Below are positions 52,458 through 61,118 of a stretch of DNA of 64,000 nt, one piece after another. The DNA is from Rhizobium vallis. GTDB taxonomy: Bacteria; Pseudomonadota; Alphaproteobacteria; Rhizobiales; Rhizobiaceae. Where the stretch lies: positions 124,001 to 188,000 of the forward strand of contig NZ_ML133687.1 of NCBI RefSeq assembly GCF_003985155.1, given 5' to 3'. Each line of letters opens with the position of its first letter. The first letter of the stretch is position 1. The notes beneath the pieces were generated by a model that was not told where the DNA came from, made no database searches, and saw only the letters and a program-made list of their open reading frames with translations. Position numbers and translations under genes: made by a program.

Positions 52458-54968
52458 CTATCGCTTCTTCGTCTCCAGCGGTTTCGCCGCCGCGAAAAAA
52501 CCATCCCAGGGATCTCTCGGCAAGGCATTGAGCCGCGTCGGCGTATTGTCGACCGTGAAATAGGCCGGCCCGATGTCGGCGGTGAGTTCATTCCATTCCA
52601 GCGGCATCGAGACCGCGGCTCCCGGTCTTGCCCGCGTCGAATAGGGCGCGACAGCCGTGTTGCCGCGGCCGTTGCGGAGATAATCGATGAAAATTCTTCC
52701 CCTTCGCTTGGCCTTCGTCGCCGTCGCGAGATAGAGGTCGGGATGGTCGGAAGACATGCTGTCGGCAAGCCATTTGGCGAAGGCCTTCACCCCCACCCAA
52801 CTGGCCTTCGGGGTCAGCGGCGTCACCACATGCAAGCCTTTGCCGCCCGACGTCTTGACGAAGGCGGCGAGGCCTTCGGCCTCCAGCCGCTCCTTCAATC
52901 CGTAAGCGGCGGCTATCACATTCTCCCATGCCACGTCCTCGCCGGGGTCGAGATCCATGGTGATCATGTCCGGTTTTTCCCAATTGTCAGTCGTCGCACC
53001 CCAGGGGTGGATTTCAAGCACGGCCGATTGCACCAGCGCCACGACGCCATCGAAATCGGTGATGCGCAGCAGCTTCTCCCCCCGCTTGTCCTTGGGGTCG
53101 ATGATCTCCCCGATGTGCGGGTTCATGCCCTTCCAGGCGTGTTTCTGGAAGAACCGTTGACGGCCGTTAATGCCGTCGGGCAGGCGCAGCAGCGCCAACG
53201 GTCGGTTGACGACATAGGGCGCCATGAAGCGCCAGACCTCGGCGTAGTAGTTCGCCAGCCCCTCCTTCGTTACGCCTTCATCAGGCCAGTAAATGCGGTC
53301 GGGATGCGTCAGCGCCACCGCCGATTTCGGTAGCTCGCGCGCTGTGGTCTTTGCCGTCTCGCGCGTCACATCCTTTGCGGGCTTGTCCTCGCGCAGCCCA
53401 CGAAAGGCGGCATGGCGCAGATTGCCATCGGCCGACCAGGCGCTGAATTCCACCTCGGCGACCAATTGCGGTTTCACATAGATCAGCCCGCGCCGCTCCT
53501 CCGATGTCAACTTGTCGTCGAACGATGTCTCGGTCTGCGTCAGGTGTGACAGCCTTTCGTAAAGCAACTGCGCCGTCGCCACCGTGTATCCGGTGCCGAC
53601 GCGGCCCACATGCTTGAGCTCGCCGTTTTCGTGATAACCCATCGCCAGCGAGCCGATCGCATTCTTCATCGATGTCGACGGCACATAGCCGCCAATGACG
53701 AATTCCTGCCGATGTGAGCACTTCGATTTGATCCACTCGCCTGTTCGGCCGGAGGTGTATTTGCTGTCGCGCAGTTTGGAGATGACGCCCTCGAGGCTGA
53801 GCCGGCAGGCATGGTCGAGCACCAATCCGCCGCTCTCGTTGAAATGGGCGCTGTAGCGCAGCTTGTTGTCATCGCCGGGCAGCAGGGTTTCGAGCAGATG
53901 CTTGCGATCGATGAGTGTCGCATTCAGCAGGCTGTGTCCGTCGAGGTAAAGAAGATCGAAGGCATAGAAGACGAAACGATCGTCGCGGCCCTCGCTCAGA
54001 TCGTGCTGTAGTGCGGAAAAGTCCGAGGCGCCGGTATCGCGCTCGACGACGATCTCGCCGTCGATCACCGCCGATCGCACCGGTAGGGCTGCAAAGGCAT
54101 CGAGCACCTCCTTGCCGAATTTCGCCGTCCAGTCGAGCCCGCTGCGGGTCAGCATCGTGACCTCGCCGTCGTCGATCCTGACTTGTAGGCGATAGCCGTC
54201 GAACTTGATCTCGTGGATCCAGCGATCGTCTGCCGGCGGCTTCGGTTTCAGCTTGGCAAGGGCAGGCTCGACGAAATCGGGCAGCGCAGCCTTGCGCGCA
54301 CCCTTGGGCCAATCACGGTCCCGAGGTGTTGGGGCGGTTGCTTTCCGCACCGATTTGTTGACGGCAACCGCCTTGCCGTCCTTCGATTTGGAATTCCAGG
54401 TCGCATCGGGATTTTCTGCCACCTGTTCGAGCTGCCGGCCTGTTTTGGCCGATTCGGGCCTCTCGGCGAGGATATCGCCGTCGTGGCGAGCCTCCGCGTC
54501 CTCCCCCTTGATCAGCAGCCAGTTCTCGCGCTTTTCGCCGGGCCGGCCGTGCATGCGCACGAGATGCCAGCGGCCTTTCAGCTTCTCGCCGTCGAGTTCG
54601 AATTCCATATGGCCCTTTTGATAGGCCTTGCGGGCATCGCCACGCGGCGTCCAGGTGCCGCGATCCCAGACGATGACGGTGCCGCCGCCATATTGTCCTT
54701 TCGGGATGATGCCCTCGAAATCGCCATAGGAAAGCGGGTGATCCTCGACATGCACGGCAAGGCGCTTGTCCTCCGGGTTAAGGCTCGGCCCTTTCGTCAC
54801 CGCCCAGCTCTTCAGCACTCCATCCATCTCCAGGCGGAAATCGTAGTGCAACCGGGTCGCATCGTGTTTCTGGATGACGAAGCTATTGCCGCTGTTGCGG
54901 CCCTTCCGGCCGCGCGGCTCGGGGGTCAGCTTGAAGTCGCGCTTCGCCTGATAGGTTTCGAGCGCCAT
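52458..54968 (-). CDS. ligD: ATP-dependent DNA ligase D (multidomain NHEJ ligase)
   Basis: An 836-residue LigD with all three modules in the order phosphoesterase-ligase-polymerase. The 3'-phosphoesterase covers about 25-175 with His35 and His41 (QKHDATRLHYDFRLE). The ligase covers about 225-520 with nucleophile Lys255 in EIKFDGYRL. The primase-polymerase domain covers about 540-825 with the metal Asp pair in MDLDPGEDVAW and PLEWNEL near the end. ATG 54968 is used, one base beyond the upstream ku stop; 54998 lies within ku. It processes and seals double-strand breaks with Ku. It is cotranscribed with the second ku. Confidence 0.95.
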   Translation of the reverse strand: MALETYQAKRDFKLTPEPRGRKGRNSGNSFVIQKHDATRLHYDFRLEMDGVLKSWAVTKGPSLNPEDKRLAVHVEDHPLSYGDFEGIIPKGQYGGGTVIVWDRGTWTPRGDARKAYQKGHMEFELDGEKLKGRWHLVRMHGRPGEKRENWLLIKGEDAEARHDGDILAERPESAKTGRQLEQVAENPDATWNSKSKDGKAVAVNKSVRKATAPTPRDRDWPKGARKAALPDFVEPALAKLKPKPPADDRWIHEIKFDGYRLQVRIDDGEVTMLTRSGLDWTAKFGKEVLDAFAALPVRSAVIDGEIVVERDTGASDFSALQHDLSEGRDDRFVFYAFDLLYLDGHSLLNATLIDRKHLLETLLPGDDNKLRYSAHFNESGGLVLDHACRLSLEGVISKLRDSKYTSGRTGEWIKSKCSHRQEFVIGGYVPSTSMKNAIGSLAMGYHENGELKHVGRVGTGYTVATAQLLYERLSHLTQTETSFDDKLTSEERRGLIYVKPQLVAEVEFSAWSADGNLRHAAFRGLREDKPAKDVTRETAKTTARELPKSAVALTHPDRIYWPDEGVTKEGLANYYAEVWRFMAPYVVNRPLALLRLPDGINGRQRFFQKHAWKGMNPHIGEIIDPKDKRGEKLLRITDFDGVVALVQSAVLEIHPWGATTDNWEKPDMITMDLDPGEDVAWENVIAAAYGLKERLEAEGLAAFVKTSGGKGLHVVTPLTPKASWVGVKAFAKWLADSMSSDHPDLYLATATKAKRRGRIFIDYLRNGRGNTAVAPYSTRARPGAAVSMPLEWNELTADIGPAYFTVDNTPTRLNALPRDPWDGFFAAAKPLETKKR

Positions 54969-54969
54969 C

Positions 54970-55806
54970 TCAGCTTGCCTTCTTGCTGCGGCCGTCACCG
55001 CGCGCCGGCGCCTTCTTCGCAGGCGGCTTGCTGCTCATCTTCGCGCTCTGGCGCAGCGCCTCCATCAGGTCGACGACCTTGCGTTCCGCCGGCTGTTTCT
55101 TCTTCGGCGGTGCGCGGCCTTCGATCTTTGCCTTCACCAGCTCGACGAGGGCGGCTTCGTAGCGGTCGTGGTATTCGCTCGGTTCGAAGCTGCCATGCTT
55201 GGTCCCGATGATATGGCCTGCGAGTTCGAGCATCTCCTTGTCGAACTTGATGTCGGGAATGTCCTTGAAGATGGCGTCGGCCGAGCGCACTTCATAGTCG
55301 AAGTTCAGCATCGTCGCGACGATGTAATTGTCATGAGGGCGGATCAGCAGCGTTCGGTTGCGCCGGAAAAGCACGGCTTCGGCGAGTGCTACGACCTTGC
55401 CGTCATTCATGCCGCTGGCGATCAGAGACAGCGCTTCCTCATCATGCTCGTCCACCGGCGCGAGGTAATAAGGGCGATCGAAAAAAGTCTTGTCGATGGC
55501 GTCGGAGGCGATGAAAGCCTTGATGTTGAGGATCTTGTCGCTTTCCGGCATGATTTCGGCAATCTCATCGCCCTCAATGACGATGTATTCGCCATTCTCC
55601 ATCTGGTAGCCCTTGACCTGGTCGTCGCGCTCGACCGGTTTGCCGGTCTCGCTGTCGACGAATTGCCGTTCCACCCGGTGGCCGGTTCTGCGGTTGATGA
55701 TGTTGAAAGAGACGCGGTCGGACGAGGAAACGGCAGTGTAAAGCCCGACGGCACAGACAAGGTCGCCCACCTTCAGATGACCTTTCCAGCTTGCCCGAGC
55801 GGCCAT
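54970..55806 (-). CDS. ku: Ku-type DNA end-binding protein (second copy)
   Basis: A 278-residue Ku. N-terminus MAARASWKGHLKVGDLVCAVGLYTA; core FVDSETGKPVERDDQVKGYQMENGEYIVIEGDEI and FFDRPYYLAPVDEHDEEALSLI; and HIIGTKHGSFEPSEYHDRYEAALVELVKAKIEG, then a Lys/Pro-rich tail (KKAPARGDGRSKKAS). It is a clear paralogue of the first ku but divergent. It sits directly upstream of ligD and downstream of two small genes in one minus-strand unit. The pair may act as separate homodimers or as a heterodimer. Confidence 0.95.
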   Translation of the reverse strand: MAARASWKGHLKVGDLVCAVGLYTAVSSSDRVSFNIINRRTGHRVERQFVDSETGKPVERDDQVKGYQMENGEYIVIEGDEIAEIMPESDKILNIKAFIASDAIDKTFFDRPYYLAPVDEHDEEALSLIASGMNDGKVVALAEAVLFRRNRTLLIRPHDNYIVATMLNFDYEVRSADAIFKDIPDIKFDKEMLELAGHIIGTKHGSFEPSEYHDRYEAALVELVKAKIEGRAPPKKKQPAERKVVDLMEALRQSAKMSSKPPAKKAPARGDGRSKKAS

Positions 55807-55824
55807 TCCATCCTCCGTTGCAAA

Positions 55825-56055
55825 TCAGAGCCGACTGTTGCTCTTGTCGGTTTCTAGCTCCTGGAATTCCCAGCCGCCGTCGGGCGAGGGGTAGGCGAGC
55901 AGCGCATCGCCGTCACCGATCTTCTGGCGCGAGGCTGCGTCCTTGGCGTGGACGATCGCTTCATCAGCCGTTGCGTAGGTTTCCGAAAGCGTGTCGCCGA
56001 GCTTATAGGCCCAGCCGTTGTCATGCGGCACAACATGATAAGTGATATCGGCCAT
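55825..56055 (-). CDS. DUF2188-domain small protein
   Basis: A 76-residue protein. Pattern YHVVPHDNGWAYKLGDTLSETYATADEAIVHAKDAA is the DUF2188 signature (a short alpha-beta domain with a conserved VVP..GW.V start). It lies 18 bases upstream of the second ku and in the same transcription unit. DUF2188 proteins commonly accompany stress genes; its molecular function is unknown. Confidence 0.85.
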   Translation of the reverse strand: MADITYHVVPHDNGWAYKLGDTLSETYATADEAIVHAKDAASRQKIGDGDALLAYPSPDGGWEFQELETDKSNSRL

Positions 56056-56068
56056 TTCGGATCTCCTC

Positions 56069-56332
56069 TTAGTTCCGCTTTGGTTTGCGCCTTGCGTCGA
56101 GCGCGATGATCTTTTCCAGGGAGGCGATATCCTCGCTGGTGACGACAGGAACAGGATCGGCCGCGATCGCCTCCAGCACCTCCTGGGAGATGGCGCCGTT
56201 GCGGATTGCCCATTCCAGCGTCTCGCGCGTTTCCCGCTCGGCCTTCAGTTGCGCATAGAGCGCGACGATCAGCCGATCGCGGGCATCCATCCGCCGGCCC
56301 TGGCGATCCATGTTGCCGACATCAGGCATCAC
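56069..56332 (-). CDS. Small hypothetical helical protein of the NHEJ unit
   Basis: An 87-residue charged, helical protein (DARDRLIVALYAQLKAERETRETLEWAIRNGAISQEVLEAIAADPVPVVTSEDIASLEKIIALD). No known domain is recognised. It is the first gene downstream of the stress-sigma-type promoter at 56370-56394 and 13 bases upstream of the DUF2188 gene, so it belongs to the stress-induced ku-ligD unit. Two nearby Met codons (MM) make the start ambiguous by one residue. Confidence 0.65.
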   Translation of the reverse strand: MMPDVGNMDRQGRRMDARDRLIVALYAQLKAERETRETLEWAIRNGAISQEVLEAIAADPVPVVTSEDIASLEKIIALDARRKPKRN

Positions 56333-56369
56333 AATACACCTTTGTCACTGATTTTGTTCAGATGTAATC

Positions 56370-56394
56370 AACTGATGACGGATGGAAAGGTTCC
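56370..56394 (-). promoter_or_regulatory. EcfG/RpoE2-type promoter of the DUF2188-ku-ligD unit
   Basis: On the minus strand: GGAAC-N16-AGTT, one mismatch in the -10 (consensus CGTT), 38 bases upstream of the first gene's start. With the match upstream of the other ku, both NHEJ transcription units carry the same signal. Confidence 0.6.
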
Positions 56395-56475
56395 GAAGCG
56401 GAGGGATGGCTGCCGCCATTGCCGCACAGGGCGGAAATCACTATCTCTGGATGGCCATTTTCAGAGGATTTCATC

Positions 56476-56904
56476 ATGGCCGATCTCAAGGCTCGCCCCC
56501 GTCCGACCGGTGCCATCGCCGTTCTCGGCCGCACCGGCTTTCCGCATGTCACCTCCACCACCAAGGGCGAACTCGACATCGTCACCGCGCCGTCGCATCC
56601 AGGTTTCAGTCCGCTCGATCTGCTCTATGCCTCGCTTTCGGCCTGCCTCGTGCTCAGCGCCCGCATTGCCGCCAGCCAGATGGGCGTTCTCGACAGGATC
56701 AGCGAGATTACCGCCGACGTCACCGGCGAGAAGGCGACGGAAGGCCGATCGCGCGTTGCCAAATTCAACATCGCTTTTTCGATCAAGGGCGATATCGATG
56801 AGGAAACCCGGCAGAAAATTGCCCATGCTGCAGAAGACGAGATCTGCACGGTGAGCAATACCATCCGCGGCAATCCCGACTTCTCGACGACGACATCGGG
56901 ATAA
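56476..56904 (+). CDS. OsmC/Ohr-family peroxide-resistance protein
   Basis: A 142-residue OsmC-like protein. Two conserved cysteines are visible: the first in DLLYASLSACLVLSARIAA and the second in AEDEICTVSNTIRGNP, matching the peroxidatic and resolving Cys of OsmC/Ohr thiol peroxidases. The start at 56476 gives a normal N-terminus; AGAGG lies upstream. It is divergent from the NHEJ unit across 143 bases, so the intergenic region could coordinate stress expression of both. Confidence 0.88.
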   Translation: MADLKARPRPTGAIAVLGRTGFPHVTSTTKGELDIVTAPSHPGFSPLDLLYASLSACLVLSARIAASQMGVLDRISEITADVTGEKATEGRSRVAKFNIAFSIKGDIDEETRQKIAHAAEDEICTVSNTIRGNPDFSTTTSG

Positions 56905-56963
56905 GCATATAAAAATTATAGACAATAGTGGCGCAAGGATTGCGCGACGGCTACCCGGCTTCT

Positions 56964-58433
56964 ATGCTCGCGGTATCGAAAGCAATGATCCCGGCCACCA
57001 TGCAATCCAAGCCTCTCCCGACGTCTAAGCAGCCCGTCGTAGCCATCATCGGCGGTGGCGTCTCCGGCGCCGGCGTTGCCTATCATCTCGCCAGCGCCAA
57101 CTGCGGCGAGCGCCCTGTTATTGTGGTCTTCGAGCCACGCGCCGAACTCGGCCGCGGCCTCGCCTATGATACGACAGATCCGGCTCACCGCATCAATGTT
57201 CCGGCCGTCAAGATGAGCCTGCAGCCAGACGACGTCGGCGAATTCCAGGCCTGGATCGAAGCGCGCGACGCGGTCGCCGACGATCCTGAGGCAAAGCAGC
57301 CCGACGGTCTGCTCTTTCCCCGGCGCCGCCTCTTCGGCGATTATGTCGCCTCCCTGCTGAAACCGCTGCTCGAAGATGGCACCGTGCGTCATTGTCGCGC
57401 CACGGTGACCGGCGTCGAGCGCCATGCCGGACGTTGGTCGATCCTCGACGACAAGGGCGGCGTGACGGAGGCCGAAATCGTCGCGATCGCCACCAGCCAT
57501 CCGCCGCCGGCAGCTCCCGGCCGGCTGGCCGCAAGCCTTGCCGCCCATCCGCGCTTCGTCGCCGATACCACGAAACCGGGTGCCCTCGACGTCATCCGTC
57601 CGCAGGACCGGGTATTGGTCATCGGCAACGGCCTGACGGCCGCCGATGTCATTGCCTCGCTGGCCCAACGCGGGCATGCCGGTTCCATGACCGCGATCTC
57701 GCGCCGAGGCTTGCGTTCGCGCGGGCATGCACCGGTGCCGCAGCCGCTTTTTGGCGATTTCGTCGATGCGGCGCATTCGGCCGGTTCGCTGCTGACAGCT
57801 ATCCGCGCAACAATAGACGCAGCGAAGGCGCTGGGCATAAGCTGGCATGGCGTGATCGATCAGGTGCGGGCGCAGGGACATGATCTCTGGCAGGCACTGC
57901 CGATTGCCGAACGCCGCCGCCTCGTGCGCCATCTGCGCCCTTATTGGGATGTGCACCGCTTCCGGATCGCGCCGCAGGTCGAGGCCGTGCTCGACGCGGC
58001 GGTTGCCACGGGGCGCCTCGAAATCCTTGCCGGTTCCGTCGCCGATGCGCGCGTAGAAGGAGAACGCATCCTCTGCACCCTGCACCCGCGTCATCGGAGC
58101 GAACCGCTGGAGGAACGCTATGACGCCGTCGTCGTCACCACGGGCCCGGCGCATGGCGGCATTATCCAAACCCAGCCCTGGCTCGCAGCCCTTGCGGCAA
58201 GCGGCCACCTGACACTCGATCCGACCGACCTCGGCCTTGCCTGCACCGAGCGATCGGAGGCGATCGGCTCATCCGGAATGTCAGATCCTTCTCTGCTGAT
58301 CTCCGGCCCGCTGGCGCGCGGCACCTTCGGTGAGCTGATGGGCCTGCCGCAGGTGACCGAGCATGCCTTCTTCGTCGCCACCGAAATCGCCGCGAAGCTG
58401 CGCGCAACCGTGACAACTGCGCATACGGCCTGA
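56964..58433 (+). CDS. FAD/NAD(P)-binding oxidoreductase
   Basis: A protein of about 489 residues. The dinucleotide-binding motif VVAIIGGGVSGAGVAYHLASA sits near the N-terminus, followed by FEPRAELGRGLAYDT, IATSHPPP, a second nucleotide motif VLVIGNGLTAADVIASLAQRG and GPAHGGIIQTQPW near the end. This is the pattern of FAD-NAD(P)-binding (HpnW/YdhS-like) proteins. The start is uncertain: GTG 56928, ATG 56964, 56985 or 57000 all keep the fold and none has a good ribosome site. It follows the OsmC-like gene by 60 bases. Redox partner and substrate are unknown. Confidence 0.82.
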   Translation: MLAVSKAMIPATMQSKPLPTSKQPVVAIIGGGVSGAGVAYHLASANCGERPVIVVFEPRAELGRGLAYDTTDPAHRINVPAVKMSLQPDDVGEFQAWIEARDAVADDPEAKQPDGLLFPRRRLFGDYVASLLKPLLEDGTVRHCRATVTGVERHAGRWSILDDKGGVTEAEIVAIATSHPPPAAPGRLAASLAAHPRFVADTTKPGALDVIRPQDRVLVIGNGLTAADVIASLAQRGHAGSMTAISRRGLRSRGHAPVPQPLFGDFVDAAHSAGSLLTAIRATIDAAKALGISWHGVIDQVRAQGHDLWQALPIAERRRLVRHLRPYWDVHRFRIAPQVEAVLDAAVATGRLEILAGSVADARVEGERILCTLHPRHRSEPLEERYDAVVVTTGPAHGGIIQTQPWLAALAASGHLTLDPTDLGLACTERSEAIGSSGMSDPSLLISGPLARGTFGELMGLPQVTEHAFFVATEIAAKLRATVTTAHTA

Positions 58434-58543
58434 TTTTCCATCCGAATGTCGTTCTCCGGCTGTCGGGTGCTGCCGACTTCTGGTAATCACCCGGCGGTCA
58501 GCATCCCATCGCCCGGGTTTTCAGCCGAGCAAAAGTCGAGATC

Positions 58544-59449
58544 ATGTCGCAGGCTGCCTCTACCGTTTCCGAAGCTTCGCCTTCCAATCGTTTCCCGCTT
58601 GCAGTGCTCCTTCTCGGCGGGGCGGCGATCGGCGGTTCGCCGATTTTCGTCAGGCTCTCCGAGGTCGGACCGATGGCCACTGCCTTCTGGCGCGTGGCGC
58701 TGGCATTGATCCCGATCTTCATCGTCTCGATGCTGAAGAAGGATGCGGCGCCGAAGCCGCAAAGCCTTTTCGACTACGGCATGCTGATCCTTCCTGGTGT
58801 CATGCTGTCGCTCGACCTTGCCGCCTGGCACCTTTCGATCACCATGACATCGGTCGCCAACGCCACGCTGCTTGCCAATCTTGCCCCGGTTTTCGTCACC
58901 GTGATCGCCTTCGCCTTTTTCAAGGCGCGGGTCGGTCGGGTCTTCATGCTTGGGCTTGCCTTGGCGCTGGCCGGCGTCGTCATCCTGAAGGGCGGGCCGG
59001 CCGCCTTGGCCAATGGCGAACTGCGCGGTGACGGCCTGGCGATGATCGCCGCCTTCTTCTATGCCTGCTACATCCTTGCGCTCGGCAGGCTGCGCAGCCG
59101 CTTCGATACGATGCGGATCATGCTGTGGAGCACGGGGTCCGCTGCGATCTGCATCTTTCCGGTCGCCTTCTTGTTTGAGGGCAACATGTTACCGGTGACC
59201 ATCTATGGCTGGTCGATGGTCTTCGGCCTCGCTTTTATCAGCCATGCCGGCGGGCAGGTGGCGATCACCTATGCGCTCGCCTATCTGCCGCCAGCCTTTT
59301 CCTCGCTGACGCTGCTGCTGCAGCCGGTCGTCGCCGCGATCCTCGCCTGGGCGCTGCTCAACGAGACGATCGGCACGATGCAGGCGCTCGGCGCCGCTGT
59401 CGTGCTTGCCGGCATCATGGTTGCCCGGGCATCCCGCGTTCAGGCATAG
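58544..59449 (+). CDS. EamA/DMT-superfamily membrane exporter
   Basis: A 301-residue protein with two EamA repeats and about ten helices: LAVLLLGGAAIGGSPIFVRLSEVGPMATAFWRVALA in the first and GDGLAMIAAFFYACYILALGRLRSRF beginning the second, ending LLLQPVVAAILAWALLNETIGTMQALGAAVVLAGIMVA. Such proteins export amino acids or other metabolites. It stands alone between the FAD protein and the dioxygenase fusion, with a terminator at its end. Confidence 0.9.
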   Translation: MSQAASTVSEASPSNRFPLAVLLLGGAAIGGSPIFVRLSEVGPMATAFWRVALALIPIFIVSMLKKDAAPKPQSLFDYGMLILPGVMLSLDLAAWHLSITMTSVANATLLANLAPVFVTVIAFAFFKARVGRVFMLGLALALAGVVILKGGPAALANGELRGDGLAMIAAFFYACYILALGRLRSRFDTMRIMLWSTGSAAICIFPVAFLFEGNMLPVTIYGWSMVFGLAFISHAGGQVAITYALAYLPPAFSSLTLLLQPVVAAILAWALLNETIGTMQALGAAVVLAGIMVARASRVQA

Positions 59450-59470
59450 GGCAGCGATGCGCTTTAGGCG

Positions 59471-59491
59471 CCGCTGATCGTCAGCGGTTTT
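59471..59491 (+). terminator. Terminator of the EamA gene
   Basis: CCGCTGA-TCG-TCAGCGG followed by TTTT, 22 bases past the stop. It overlaps the last codons of the convergent fusion gene. Confidence 0.65.
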
Positions 59492-61037
59492 CCTGCAGCA
59501 ACCATTTCTGGATGATCGGCACATCAGCATCGCCGAGATCATGGCCGCCGGGAATGACGTCGGAATCGACGGTGGCGCCCGAACTCTTCAGCCTCTCTTC
59601 CAACTCGCTCGCATATTTGCCGTAGGCATCCGTCTTGCCGCTGATGACGAGCAGGTCCGTGCCCTTCAGATCGGCATGCGGATAGTCGCTGAGAACAGGC
59701 ATGGAGCGCAGCAGAACCGCCTTGTGAACCAGGTTCGGGTGCAGGTAGAGCAGCGAGTTCAAGAGATTGGCGCCATTGGAATAGCCGACATAAACGACCT
59801 TCTGGGGATCAAGCCCATAGGATTTGACGGCGCCCTCGATAAAGGCCGCGAAGGCCTCCGCCTCGGTCTTGATGTCGTTCTGGTCGAAGGAAAAGGGTGT
59901 GATGCGCTTGTACCAGCGCGGAAAGCCTTCCTCCGTCGCCCTGCCGCGCACGCCGAGCAGCGTGGCGCGCGGTGCCGCCTTGTTCAACAGCGGCATCAGC
60001 GTCGTCTCGTTGCCTCCGGAGCCGTGCAGCAGCACGAAGACGCTGCCGTCGGGGTCCGGCGGCGTATAGAAGCGATGAACGAATGGCAGTTCGCGATAAT
60101 TGATGCGCGGCTGACCGGGCATCGAAAACTGCGGCAGCACCACTTTCAGGTCATGAAGGTTGGTGATGGCGTCGGGCGGCGCGAAAAGTTTCTTCCCGAG
60201 GGCTGCCTGCTCCTCGTCGACGATCATGCCCGGCTTGTCGGTCGCAAGCTCGATGAGCGTGCCGCCGGGCTCTCGGGCATAGAGCGAACGAAAATATTTG
60301 CGATCATGCATGTTGGTCGGCGACGCTTCGGTCGTCTCCAGCGCCTTGCGCACGGAAAGCAGCGTCTCCTCGTCCGCGGCGCGGAAGGCAATATGATCGA
60401 TCGTGCCGGTGCCCGGCGCGCCGGACCAGAAGCCGCGCGCATCGCGCACGTCGATGATGTCGCCGGATTGCGAAACCAGCCTATCGATCGTGCCGCGGTT
60501 GGCCTGGAAGCGGTAACCGAAATGGCTCTCGAGAAAGCCCCGGCTTTCGGCGGGCTTTTCCGTCAGCATGGTTGCGCCGCGCACACGCTGGACGGCATGC
60601 TCGACCGGGATCGAGGCACCGTCCCAGGCGGCCGGCGATCTCAGGTCCTTTGCGCCCGCGAGCTTGAGGATGATGTTGTCGGGGTCTTTCAGCCGAAGGA
60701 CGGGCTCGCCGAATTCGTCGGCCGGCCCCTCGGAGCGCAGGCCGAAGCTCATGGCGCGCGTCAGCCAGTAGCCGATGCTTGCGGGGTTGATCGACAGTGA
60801 TATTTCGCTGATCTGGCCATAGCCGGCGCGGCCGGGCGAGCCATCTTCCCAGACGAGGAAGGTGAGCAGCGAACCCGGCGCCCCCGCGGCATCGCCGTAG
60901 AAAAGGTGAAGCTGCGTCGCGTCCTCGTAACCGGCCGTCTGCTTGACGACCCGCATGCCGAGAAAGCCTGCGTAGAAGTCCACGTTCGCCTGGACCTTGC
61001 GGGTGACAGCGGTGACGTGATGTATGCCTGATACCAT
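59481..61037 (-). CDS. VOC ring-cleaving dioxygenase fused to alpha/beta hydrolase (MhqO-MhqD-like)
   Basis: A 518-residue fusion. Residues 1-~280 hold two VOC (glyoxalase-fold) units: VSGIHHVTAVTRKVQANVDFYAGFLGMRVVKQ and GATMLTEKPAESRGFLESHFGYRF, with TIDHIAFRAADEE and GGTLIELATDKPG. This is the MhqO-like ring-cleavage dioxygenase pattern. After a linker, residues ~325-518 are a carboxylesterase-type hydrolase: VFVLLHGSGGNETTLMPL, nucleophile Ser in VGYSNGANLL, and His in PGGHDLGDAD, resembling MhqD. The start at 61037 is chosen; the frame runs to 61115 with a hydrophobic leader. Likely detoxifies hydroquinones or catechols by coupled ring opening and hydrolysis. Confidence 0.88.
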   Translation of the reverse strand: MVSGIHHVTAVTRKVQANVDFYAGFLGMRVVKQTAGYEDATQLHLFYGDAAGAPGSLLTFLVWEDGSPGRAGYGQISEISLSINPASIGYWLTRAMSFGLRSEGPADEFGEPVLRLKDPDNIILKLAGAKDLRSPAAWDGASIPVEHAVQRVRGATMLTEKPAESRGFLESHFGYRFQANRGTIDRLVSQSGDIIDVRDARGFWSGAPGTGTIDHIAFRAADEETLLSVRKALETTEASPTNMHDRKYFRSLYAREPGGTLIELATDKPGMIVDEEQAALGKKLFAPPDAITNLHDLKVVLPQFSMPGQPRINYRELPFVHRFYTPPDPDGSVFVLLHGSGGNETTLMPLLNKAAPRATLLGVRGRATEEGFPRWYKRITPFSFDQNDIKTEAEAFAAFIEGAVKSYGLDPQKVVYVGYSNGANLLNSLLYLHPNLVHKAVLLRSMPVLSDYPHADLKGTDLLVISGKTDAYGKYASELEERLKSSGATVDSDVIPGGHDLGDADVPIIQKWLLQENR

Positions 61038-61118
61038 CGAGAGCAGTCCTGATTGAAGCGGCGTCAGGAGCGCGAGTATGAGTGCTGCGACAGTCATACC
61101 GTTGCGAATGACCATCGC

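Noticed and set aside
56916..58208. 430-residue minus-strand frame opposite the FAD protein
   Set aside because: Shadow of a gene with intact GxGxxG motifs; no ribosome site or motif of its own.
59541..60800. 419-residue plus-strand frame opposite the dioxygenase-hydrolase fusion
   Set aside because: Arg/Gly/His-rich shadow without family features.
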